Shown: one piece after another, positions 35,675-42,850 of the stretch | Layout: every line of letters starts with the position of its first letter | Numbering within the stretch: position 1 is the stretch's first letter | Source of the DNA: an uncultured Alphaproteobacteria bacterium | GTDB taxonomy: Bacteria; Pseudomonadota; Alphaproteobacteria; Rhizobiales; Aestuariivirgaceae | Length of the DNA stretch: 64,000 bases | NCBI GenBank assembly: GCA_945957365.1 | Contig: CAMFKI010000010.1 | Location: 1-64,000, forward strand | Reading direction: 5' to 3' | The notes under the pieces: generated by a model | What the model was told of the DNA's origin: nothing | Seen by the model: the letters and a program-made list of their open reading frames with translations, nothing else | Databases searched by the model: none | Position numbers and translations under genes: made by a program

Positions 35675-36544
35675 CTACTTCACCGTCGCGATCCAGTCGA
35701 ACAGCTTGTCGAACCCACCGAACGGATAAAGATGCGGGCCTGCGATGCCCAGTTCCGGCTTGCCGTAATGCACCTGCGCCAGCCCTGCGACGAAATCGTC
35801 CGGCGTGTTCACGGTCAGAAGCTTGGTGATGTTCAGCGCCTGCTTCCTGATGAAGCGGGCGGAGTTGCCAACGCCGCACATGGCAGCATACTTCACCAGC
35901 GTCTTGATGGTGGCAGGCCCCGGGATGCCCACGTAGATGGGAAGGTCGATGCCCTCGGCGCGCAGCTTCCGCGCCCATTCGGTCACCGGGCCCGCCTCGA
36001 ACAGGAACTGCGTGGCGATGAAGCCTTCCAGCCCGTTGGCCTTGAGATAAGCCTGCTTCTCCTTCAGCGCCTTCAGCAGAACCGCCTCGCCGTGCACCTT
36101 GGTGATGTCCGGGTTGCCCTCGGGATGTCCGGCGATACCCAGCGTCTTCACGCCATTGGCCTGGAACACGCCGGTCTGCATCAGCTGGATCGCCGCGTCA
36201 TACTGGCCGATGGGCTCCGGAGCACCCCCGCCCAGCACCAGCATGGTGTCGGAGCCGGCCTCCGCCAGCGCCTTGATGCGGGCGCGGAGGTCCGCCTCGT
36301 CCTTGACGAAGCGGGCGGGCACGTGCGGCACCGGCTGGAAGCCCGCGGCCTTGAGATGCTTCACGGCCTCGATCTGGGCGGCAAGGTCGCCCGCGTCGAT
36401 GAGCGCCACGAAGACGCGGCAGCCGGGCGCCAGCCTGTCCTTCAGCAGCGGAAGCTTCTCCACCTGCTTCGGCGTGATCTCGATCGAGGACAGGCGCAGG
36501 AAGGAGGCGGTGGACGAACCGGCAGCGGTGATCGGGGCATTCAT
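35675..36544 (-). CDS. Methylenetetrahydrofolate reductase-like protein
   Basis: 289 residues from ATG 36544. TIM-barrel enzyme of the MetF family: SSIEITPKQVEKLPLL, DTMLVLGGGAPEP (NAD(P)H/FAD region), GIAGHPEGNPD and ATQFLFEAGPVTEWARKLRAEGIDLPIYVGIPG are diagnostic. It interconverts 5,10-methylene- and 5-methyl-THF. Its position next to the sarcosine oxidase operon and a divergent GlxA-type regulator suggests a branch used for C1 units from methylated amines rather than the general methionine enzyme; that role is inferred. I leave the symbol empty because housekeeping metF may lie elsewhere. Confidence 0.85.
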   Translation of the reverse strand: MNAPITAAGSSTASFLRLSSIEITPKQVEKLPLLKDRLAPGCRVFVALIDAGDLAAQIEAVKHLKAAGFQPVPHVPARFVKDEADLRARIKALAEAGSDTMLVLGGGAPEPIGQYDAAIQLMQTGVFQANGVKTLGIAGHPEGNPDITKVHGEAVLLKALKEKQAYLKANGLEGFIATQFLFEAGPVTEWARKLRAEGIDLPIYVGIPGPATIKTLVKYAAMCGVGNSARFIRKQALNITKLLTVNTPDDFVAGLAQVHYGKPELGIAGPHLYPFGGFDKLFDWIATVK

Positions 36545-36732
36545 GGGAAACGGGCTCCGTTGGGATGCCGGAGATTGCGCCGGCTCGAACCGCCCCGCCC
36601 GGATGTTTGCGACCCCGCCATAACGAATGCGACTGGCCCAAAACTTCGGTGTCGTTTTCCACCTGCGACATGACGCTGGTGGACAATGTGCCCGAGTTGC
36701 GCAAAAAGGCACCAAACAGGAGTTCTCGCCCG
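36545..36732. promoter_or_regulatory. Divergent promoter region, MTHFR gene / GlxA regulator
   Basis: The 188-base gap between divergent starts must carry both promoters. No operator could be identified by eye. Confidence 0.35.
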
Positions 36733-37725
36733 ATGTTCGGCGATCCGCCCAAGCAACTGCCCCAGCACCTCGCCGTCGTGGTGGTGCCGGAATTCACCAT
36801 GATGCCGGTCACCTCGGCCATCGAACCGCTCCGCCTCGCCAACCGCCTGTCGGAGAAGTCGCTCTACAAGTGGACCATGCATTCGGTCGACGGCCAGCCG
36901 GTGGCGGCGTCCAACGGCATCCTCGCCATGGTCGACGGCGATCTCGCCGCGATCCCCGACACGGCCACGATCCTGGTCTGCGCCGGCATCAGCGTGCAGC
37001 GCCACACCGACAAACGGCTGGTGTCATGGCTGCGCAAGGTGGCGCGCAAGGGGGTGAGCATCGGCGCGGTCTGCACCGGTGCCCACATCCTTGCGGAAGC
37101 AGGCCTGCTCGACGGCTACAAATGCACCATCCACTGGGAGAACATGCCGGGCTTCACCGAGGCCTTCCCGGAAATCGATGCGACGGGCGGCCTGTTCGAG
37201 ATCGACCGCGACCGCTTCACCTCGGCCGGCGGCACCACGGCGCTCGACATGATGCTCACCCTGATCGCCAGCCAGCATGGGCCGGAGCTCGCCTCCGCCG
37301 TGGCCGAAGGCATCCTGCACTCGCCCATCCGCCACCACTCCGAACACCAGCGCATGTCGCTGCCCGCCCGCATCGGCGCCCGCCACCCCAAGCTCGTCGG
37401 CATCATCGAGGAGATGGAGGAGAACCTCGAGGAGCCGCTCTCGCCCTCGATCCTCGCGAAGCAGGCGGGCCTCTCCACCCGCCAGCTGGAACGCCTGTTC
37501 CGCCGCTATCTCGACCGCAGCCCCAAGCGCTACTATCTCGAGCTCCGCCTCAAGAAGGCGCGCTCGCTGCTGCTCCAGACCGACATGTCGGTGATCAACG
37601 TGGCGCTGGCCTGCGGCTTCTCCTCGCCATCGCACTTCTCCAAATGCTACCGCGCCTTCTACGGCCGCACGCCCTACCGCGAACGCGGCATTCCCGTCAT
37701 CGAGGGTGCCGCCGAGGCGGTCTGA
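36733..37725 (+). CDS. GlxA/AraC-family transcriptional regulator
   Basis: 330 residues from ATG 36733, chosen because CAGGAG lies ten bases upstream; an ATG at 36670 is the alternative. The N-terminal DJ-1/PfpI-like domain (VVVVPEFTMMPVTSAIEPLRLANRL, IGAVCTGAHILAEAGLLDGYKCTIHWE) acts as ligand sensor. The C-terminal AraC domain has two helix-turn-helix motifs (SPSILAKQAGLSTRQLERLFRRY and VALACGFSSPSHFSKCYRAFYGRTPY). Members of this group (GbdR, CdhR and relatives) control betaine, carnitine and sarcosine use, which fits the sarcosine oxidase and MTHFR genes next to it. Confidence 0.88.
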   Translation: MFGDPPKQLPQHLAVVVVPEFTMMPVTSAIEPLRLANRLSEKSLYKWTMHSVDGQPVAASNGILAMVDGDLAAIPDTATILVCAGISVQRHTDKRLVSWLRKVARKGVSIGAVCTGAHILAEAGLLDGYKCTIHWENMPGFTEAFPEIDATGGLFEIDRDRFTSAGGTTALDMMLTLIASQHGPELASAVAEGILHSPIRHHSEHQRMSLPARIGARHPKLVGIIEEMEENLEEPLSPSILAKQAGLSTRQLERLFRRYLDRSPKRYYLELRLKKARSLLLQTDMSVINVALACGFSSPSHFSKCYRAFYGRTPYRERGIPVIEGAAEAV

Positions 37726-37753
37726 TCTGACGTCGAAATGGATTGCAAAGAGA

Positions 37754-37781
37754 AAGGGCGGACTCCGGGGAGCCCGCCCTT
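37754..37781 (+). terminator. Terminator after the GlxA regulator
   Basis: Stem AAGGGCGG / CCGCCCTT, extended by two further pairs past one mismatch, followed by TCTGCT. The rest of the 251-base gap to the next gene shows nothing else that I can support. Confidence 0.7.
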
Positions 37782-37976
37782 CTGCTGTGCGTCCGCGACC
37801 GGGGGGATCTGACGAACCGCACAAAGTCAAACGACAACTAGAACGTTTACATCACTTCATCCTGAAGTGGTAGACCCTGAAGGTTGTAGAGCCATGCGTG
37901 CAGCGCATATAGCGCCAGGCTGCAAGCAATGCAAGCCTCAGTTGAGGGCGGTGCAGTTAGATATTCTTCCACGACT

Positions 37977-39347
37977 TCAAGATGCAGAGGGAAGCCGCAA
38001 TGAGGCCCGAAGGCCGCCCAGGGAGGCCTCTTCGAGCTGCAAGCTGCCGTTGTACATGGCCGCGGTCTCCGTGACGATCGCCAGCCCCAGGCCCGAACCG
38101 GGCTTGGTTTCATCCAGCCGCCGCCCGCGCATCACGGCGTCGGCGCGCCTTTCGGCGGCAAGGCCGGGACCATCATCGTCGACGGCGATTGCCAGCAGGC
38201 CGCGCCCGGCCGCACCCGCCTCGGCCCGGACCGAGACGGCGACGCGCGACGCGGCCCACTTGCAGGCGTTGTCCATGAGGTTGCCCACCATTTCCTCGAG
38301 GTCCTGGCGTTCGCCGCGGAACCGGAGGCCTGACGGGCAGTCGAGCCCGATGCTCACGGCCTTGTCGCGGTTGATCCGTTCCAGCGTGCGGGCCAGTGCC
38401 TCCAGCACCGGCCGGACCTCGGTCACGGCGCCGAGGCCCCGGGCCCGCGCGGCACGGCGGGCGCGGTCGAGATAGAGGTTCACATGGTCGCGCATCAGGC
38501 CGGCCTGCTCGCCCACCTTGGCGGCGAGCGCGTTATCCTGCGCCGCCGCCTCGTTGGTGAGCACGCTCAGCGGCGTCTTCAGCGCATGGGCGAGGTTGCC
38601 GACTTGGGTGCGCGCCCGCTCCACGATCTCGGCATTGGACTGGATCAGCAGGTTCAGCTCCTCCGCCACGGGGGTGAGCTCGGCTGGAAATTCGCCTTTG
38701 AGCTCCGTCGCCTCGCCCTGGCGGATCGCCAGCAGATTGACCTGCATCGCCCGCAGCGGGCGAAGCCCGAAACGCACCTGCACGAACACGGCGAGCGCCA
38801 GTCCCAGCGCCAGCAGCACGAGGCTGGCGATGAGCGCGCGGTTGAAGCTCCGCACCTCGGCGCTCAGCTCGTCGTAGTTTCCTGCGACCAGCACGGAATA
38901 TTCGCGCGTGCTGCCGGGCAGCCTGAACACCTGCTCGATGGCGCGCAGCGTCACGCCCAGCGTGTCCTTGAGGTAGAAGGCCTGCACACCCTGCTGGCCC
39001 GCGACATCGGCCGGCACGGTGAAGCGCTGTTCGAGCAGCGAGCCCGAGGCGAGGTCGGCGCCGCCCTTCGCCTTGTCCACCGGCATCACTTGCCAGTACC
39101 AGCCCGACAGCGGCAGTCCGAAGCGCGGGTCGACGATGGCGCTCGACAGGTGCGGGCTGCCGTCCGCCGCCACATCGATGTTGGCGAGAAGCCCGTCCAG
39201 CACCGAACGCAGCCGCTGGTCGAAGTTGCGTTCCAGCGCCTGGTTGAACAGGCTGGCGAGCAGCAGGCCGGTCGCCGCCAGCAGCACCACGCTCACCCCG
39301 AGCGATGACAGGATCAGCCGGCCCGACAGCGAGCTAGGCTGCATCAT
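37977..39347 (-). CDS. Two-component sensor histidine kinase
   Basis: 456 residues. Membrane segments at about 9-33 and 165-188 enclose a periplasmic sensor with DPRFGLPLSGWYWQVMP. A HAMP-like linker follows, then the H-box VGNLAHALKTPLSVLTNEAAA and ATPase motifs NLMDNACKWA, DDDGPGL and GSGLGLAIV. HALKTPL and the sensor type place it with PhoQ-like kinases. Its start overlaps the response regulator stop by 14 bases, and a PepSY protein precedes that, a common three-gene arrangement. Signal unknown. Confidence 0.87.
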   Translation of the reverse strand: MMQPSSLSGRLILSSLGVSVVLLAATGLLLASLFNQALERNFDQRLRSVLDGLLANIDVAADGSPHLSSAIVDPRFGLPLSGWYWQVMPVDKAKGGADLASGSLLEQRFTVPADVAGQQGVQAFYLKDTLGVTLRAIEQVFRLPGSTREYSVLVAGNYDELSAEVRSFNRALIASLVLLALGLALAVFVQVRFGLRPLRAMQVNLLAIRQGEATELKGEFPAELTPVAEELNLLIQSNAEIVERARTQVGNLAHALKTPLSVLTNEAAAQDNALAAKVGEQAGLMRDHVNLYLDRARRAARARGLGAVTEVRPVLEALARTLERINRDKAVSIGLDCPSGLRFRGERQDLEEMVGNLMDNACKWAASRVAVSVRAEAGAAGRGLLAIAVDDDGPGLAAERRADAVMRGRRLDETKPGSGLGLAIVTETAAMYNGSLQLEEASLGGLRASLRLPSAS

Positions 39348-40005
39348 CCGGCTCGGAAACGGTATAGCCCATGCCCCGGATGGTGTGCAGCACGTCGACG
39401 CCCAGCTTCTTCCTGAGGCGGCCGACGAATACTTCGACGGTGTTGGAATCGCGGTCGAAGTCCTGGTCGTAGAGATGTTCGACCAGTTCGCTGCGCGACA
39501 CCACCTTGCCCTTGTGGTGCATCAGGTAGGACAGCAGCCGGAACTCGAGCGAGGTGAGCTTCACCGGCATGCCGTCGACGCTCACCCGTGCCGACTTGGT
39601 GTCGAGCATCACCGGACCGACGCTGATCTCGCTCGAGGCGTGCCCCGCCGCGCGGCGCAGCAGGGCGCGGATGCGCGCCAGCACCTCCTCCATGTGGAAC
39701 GGCTTGGCGACGTAGTCGTCGGCGCCGGCATCGAAGCCCGCCACCTTGTCGGACCAGCGGTCGCGCGCGGTGAGGATCAGCACCGGCATCTTGCGCCCGG
39801 CGCGGCGCCACTTTTCGAGCACGCTGACGCCGTCGATGATGGGAAGGCCCAAGTCCAGCACCACCGCGTCATAGGGTTCGGTGTCGCCGAGGAAATGCCC
39901 CTCCTCGCCGTCCTTCGCGGCATCGACGGCATAGCCCGCATCCTCCAGCGCCGCCGTCAGCTGGCGGCGGAGATCGGGATCGTCCTCGACGACGAGAAGG
40001 CGCAT
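39334..40005 (-). CDS. OmpR-family response regulator
   Basis: 223 residues. Receiver with MRLLVVEDDPDL, phospho-acceptor Asp in AVVLDLGLPIIDG and Lys in YVAKPFHMEEV. The winged-helix domain contains LTSLEFRLLSYLMHHKGKVVSRSELVEHLYDQDFDRDSNTVEVFVGRLRKK, with a QDFDRDSN loop of the PhoP-like subgroup. Pairs with the adjacent kinase; starts nine bases after the PepSY gene. Confidence 0.92.
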   Translation of the reverse strand: MRLLVVEDDPDLRRQLTAALEDAGYAVDAAKDGEEGHFLGDTEPYDAVVLDLGLPIIDGVSVLEKWRRAGRKMPVLILTARDRWSDKVAGFDAGADDYVAKPFHMEEVLARIRALLRRAAGHASSEISVGPVMLDTKSARVSVDGMPVKLTSLEFRLLSYLMHHKGKVVSRSELVEHLYDQDFDRDSNTVEVFVGRLRKKLGVDVLHTIRGMGYTVSEPDDAA

Positions 40006-40014
40006 GCGAACTCC

Positions 40015-40278
40015 CTACTGCGACACCTGGCCGGTGTTGGCGTCGACCAGCACCTGGATCACCGTGCCGCCCTGCTTCAGGCGCACCACGTAGTGATCGC
40101 CCTTGAGCTTCACGCCGAGGGGCTCGGCCCCCGGCACCGCCTGCAGCGCCAGCTTCACCGCGTCGGACGGCGGCACCTGCTGCGCCGCTGCCGGAACGGC
40201 CAGCAGCGCCGCGGCGAGCAGGGCTGCCGCGAGCGTCAGGGGCAGGCGCCTGGCTCGATCGCTGTTCATGGTGCTCAC
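40015..40278 (-). CDS. Small exported PepSY-like protein
   Basis: 87 residues from GTG 40278 (ATG 40269 possible). Signal peptide RRLPLTLAAALLAAALLAVPAAAQQ, then one PepSY-like unit: SDAVKLALQAVPGAEPLGVKLKGDHYVVRLKQGG...VLVDANTGQV. PepSY proteins often precede two-component genes and may modulate the kinase sensor or a periplasmic protease. It lies four bases after the GTA holin gene on the same strand. Confidence 0.8.
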   Translation of the reverse strand: MSTMNSDRARRLPLTLAAALLAAALLAVPAAAQQVPPSDAVKLALQAVPGAEPLGVKLKGDHYVVRLKQGGTVIQVLVDANTGQVSQ

Positions 40279-40281
40279 GTC

Positions 40282-40758
40282 CTATCCCTTCCTATCTGAA
40301 CCGCGCCTGAATGGGAATGCCGGCGGCTTCGCCGCCGTCACCGCGCCCGCCACCTTCTCGAGCGAGCGGCCGCCGATATAGCCGCCCGCACCCACGGTGA
40401 GGAACTGCCAGAACCCTTCGGGCAGCGATTGCCAGCGTGGCTCGAAGGCAACGCGGTGCCCGGCCACGAGGTCCGCCAAGGGCAGCACGAAGCCGACGAG
40501 CAGCAGGAAGCCGATCAGCACCAGCATGAGCAGCGGCCGCCAGCTGCGGCTCAGCCAGTGCTCGGAGTGCGTCTCGGCCATCACCACACCCGCCCCCAGT
40601 TCGGCGGTGCGGGCGAAATAGCCGAGCGTCTGCTGCTCGATCTCGGCGGCGAGCTTGCGGCGGAGTTCGACGTCGGAGACATAGGCGTCGAGGATCTTGG
40701 TGAGCGGTCCCTGGACCAGGCCCAGCACCACCTCGGCGGCCATGGCGACCGGGAGCAT
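40282..40758 (-). CDS. GTA-type holin (three-TM holin family)
   Basis: 158 residues from ATG 40758, which shares its A with the endolysin stop codon. VLGLVQGPLTKILDAYVSDVELRRKLAAEIEQQ is an amphipathic N-terminal part. Hydrophobic segments follow (WRPLLMLVLIGFLLLVGFVLPLADLVAG and FWQFLTVGAGGYIGGRSLEKVAG), matching the holin family described for gene transfer agent release. It should form membrane lesions that let the endolysin reach the cell wall. Its place directly after the GTA genes is notable because in Rhodobacter capsulatus the lysis pair is unlinked to the structural cluster. Confidence 0.8.
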   Translation of the reverse strand: MLPVAMAAEVVLGLVQGPLTKILDAYVSDVELRRKLAAEIEQQTLGYFARTAELGAGVVMAETHSEHWLSRSWRPLLMLVLIGFLLLVGFVLPLADLVAGHRVAFEPRWQSLPEGFWQFLTVGAGGYIGGRSLEKVAGAVTAAKPPAFPFRRGSDRKG

Positions 40759-41426
40759 CACGCCACCTTCCCGGTCGTCGGCCGGCGCCAGCGCCAGGAG
40801 GCATAGGCCCCCAGCGCCAGCAGCACCGTCACGAGCACCACGACGCTCACCCACACCGGCAGCGCATGCGCCACGGTCACGGCGGCGGCCGTGCCGCCCA
40901 CGACGGCGCCCGCGTGGCGAATGTTCCTGTCGGCCTCGACGCTCTTTGGCGCACCCGTCATGCCGCGCCCGGCCTGCGGTGCGATGTCCGACATGAACAT
41001 CTCGGCCTCCGCGGCGCGCCGCCGTTCGAGCCCGGGCAGCACCCGCCCGCCGCCCTTCACCCACAGCTTCAGCCGTCCCGGCACCTCCGCGAACCGCCCG
41101 TCATTCACCGCCTTCAGAACCGAGGATGAGCGGAAGGCCGGAATGCCGACGTTGTAGGCGAAGCTCACCAGTGCGGAAAACTGCGCCGCACTCACCTCGC
41201 GCGCCAGCAGCGGCCCCACCTCGTCGGCGAAGCGCTGCACGTCCGCCGCCAGGATGCGGTTCGCCTCGTCCTCGCCCAGCACCATGCCGGGCCGCACCGC
41301 CGGCGGGCCGGCCTGCGAGGTGTGGCCGAAGCCGATCGTCCACACCCCTGCCGGGCAGCGATAGGCATTGGCCCTGAACCCCTCGAAGCGCCGGATCAGC
41401 GCCACGCCTTCTTCCGTCATCTGCAT
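40758..41426 (-). CDS. GTA endolysin, phage-type lysozyme (GH24)
   Basis: 222 residues from ATG 41426. An N-terminal muramidase domain has IRRFEGFRANAYRCPAGVWT, giving the E-8-C-5-T spacing (Glu15, Cys24, Thr30) of the T4/P21 lysozyme group in the Cys variant, followed by IGFGHT and ALVSFAYNVGIPAFRSSSVLKAVN. A C-terminal membrane helix (ALPVWVSVVVLVTVLLALGAYASW, about 190-213) would hold it at the membrane, so release may follow holin action. Cleaves peptidoglycan for particle release. Confidence 0.88.
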   Translation of the reverse strand: MQMTEEGVALIRRFEGFRANAYRCPAGVWTIGFGHTSQAGPPAVRPGMVLGEDEANRILAADVQRFADEVGPLLAREVSAAQFSALVSFAYNVGIPAFRSSSVLKAVNDGRFAEVPGRLKLWVKGGGRVLPGLERRRAAEAEMFMSDIAPQAGRGMTGAPKSVEADRNIRHAGAVVGGTAAAVTVAHALPVWVSVVVLVTVLLALGAYASWRWRRPTTGKVA

Positions 41427-41462
41427 TCGCCATCTCCTTTTCACTTACACACCGTCATCGTC

Positions 41463-41681
41463 TCAAATCCGGTCCAGCAGCAGCACATGCGCGAGGCGCG
41501 ACAGGACCGCACCGAAGGTGACCGAGAAGCCGATCACCAGCGTCAGCGTCTTCCACCCGCCACGCGCCGTCACCAGCACGTCGCGAATCTCGCGCACGTC
41601 CTGGCGCATCGCCTGGATTTCCTGCTCCACCGCCTGCATGCGCGCCTCCAGCGCGCCAACGTCACGCTCGAGCGTCGTCAT
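41463..41681 (-). CDS. Small coiled-coil membrane protein of the GTA cluster
   Basis: 72 residues from ATG 41681 (MTTLERDVGALEARMQAVEQ). A heptad-rich coiled coil (residues 1-45) is followed by one membrane helix (about 46-68, WKTLTLVIGFSVTFGAVLSRL). Similar small proteins occur beside phage lysis genes. It overlaps the DUF2793 stop by four bases and precedes the endolysin, so a role in lysis timing or as a second holin is possible. No family name is claimed. Confidence 0.65.
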   Translation of the reverse strand: MTTLERDVGALEARMQAVEQEIQAMRQDVREIRDVLVTARGGWKTLTLVIGFSVTFGAVLSRLAHVLLLDRI

Positions 41682-42850
41682 GCGAGATTCTCCAGCCGCG
41701 CCTGCACCAGTGACACGCTCCACGCCGCGGCGGCCCCGGCATTGAGCGAGACGCCGATCACCGCATTGGCGGCAGTGGCGTCGAACGCCGCGGACGTCAC
41801 CCGCCGCATCGGCCCCGGCACGTTGGCGAGGCCCGTCGACGGCAGGCCGTGGCTCAGCGCCGCCACGGCCTGCACCACGGCCCCTACGCCCACGCTGCGG
41901 AACGTGACCTCGAGCGTGATGCGCCCGTCATCGGCCACCGCCGTCTGCACCGGAAAGCTCATCGCCCCGAGTACCGCGTCGGACACCGCCGCGGCCGCCC
42001 CGAAACGCAGCGTGAGGACGGGCGCGGCAACCCCCGCCGCCGTCTTGGCCGCATCGAAGGCCAGCACGTAGCGCGTGCCGGGCTTCAGTCGCCCGGAGGG
42101 AATGGCGATGGCGGAGCCGCCCAGATAGCTGTCGGCGGCGAAGCCCGGCCCCTGCAGCGCCAGCGATTGCGCGTAGAGCACGCCCGCCGGCGCCACCGGC
42201 TGCGGCGTGAACGGCAGGCTCACCGCGCCCGATGCGCGGTCGATCTGCAGCGCGGTCTTCCACGCCGCACCGTCGCCACTCACGTTGATGCGGAAATCTT
42301 CGCTCCCCGTCAGCCCCATCTCGGCGCGGCCCGACCAGTTGGTCTGGTAGAGCAGCGAGGCGGTATCGCCCACGGCATTCTTGTTGAGCTTCAGCCGGTG
42401 GTCGCTGCCCGCATGGTTGAACAGGCTCGCTGCGGATGACACGGCAAGCCGGTTCACGTCATCCGCCGTGGCGTTGACGCCGAGATGCGCCAGGTTGGCG
42501 AGGTCGGTGATGGTGAAGGGCTCGCGCCACAGCGTGCCGTCGAAGGCCAGCAGCTTGCCCTCGCTCTCGACCCACAGCCGCCAGCCCTTGCGCGGGGTGA
42601 TGAACACCCAGCCCCCGCCCTGCGCCAGCGCCAGCAGCCCCGCCTGCCCCGCCCATGCGCCGGAGGCTGAAGCAGCCACCAGGTAGCGGTCGCCATCCGC
42701 CGCGGCGGCGGGCGGTGCTGCGAGATTGCGCGCGATCACCGAAAGGTGGACCAGCGCATCGAGCCGCAGCAGCGCCTCGTTGTGGGTCACGTGCTTCTGC
42801 GCCTGGGCGGCGCTGAGCAGCGGCAGCCCCAGCATCGGAGTGTCAGACAT
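41678..42850 (-). CDS. DUF2793 protein, possible GTA tail fibre
   Basis: 390 residues. The N-terminal domain is the DUF2793 type: PMLGLPLLSAAQAQKHVTHNEALLRLDALVHL, DRYLVAASASGAWAGQAG, GGGWVFITPRKGWRLWV. A linker (FNHAGSDHRLKLNKNAVGDTASLLYQTNWSGRAEMGL) and a C-terminal beta-rich region end in a carbohydrate-binding-like fold. DUF2793 proteins often follow gp15 in GTA and phage loci; the build suggests a tail fibre or receptor-binding protein. Overlaps the gp15 stop by eight bases. Role inferred. Confidence 0.75.
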   Translation of the reverse strand: MSDTPMLGLPLLSAAQAQKHVTHNEALLRLDALVHLSVIARNLAAPPAAAADGDRYLVAASASGAWAGQAGLLALAQGGGWVFITPRKGWRLWVESEGKLLAFDGTLWREPFTITDLANLAHLGVNATADDVNRLAVSSAASLFNHAGSDHRLKLNKNAVGDTASLLYQTNWSGRAEMGLTGSEDFRINVSGDGAAWKTALQIDRASGAVSLPFTPQPVAPAGVLYAQSLALQGPGFAADSYLGGSAIAIPSGRLKPGTRYVLAFDAAKTAAGVAAPVLTLRFGAAAAVSDAVLGAMSFPVQTAVADDGRITLEVTFRSVGVGAVVQAVAALSHGLPSTGLANVPGPMRRVTSAAFDATAANAVIGVSLNAGAAAAWSVSLVQARLENLA

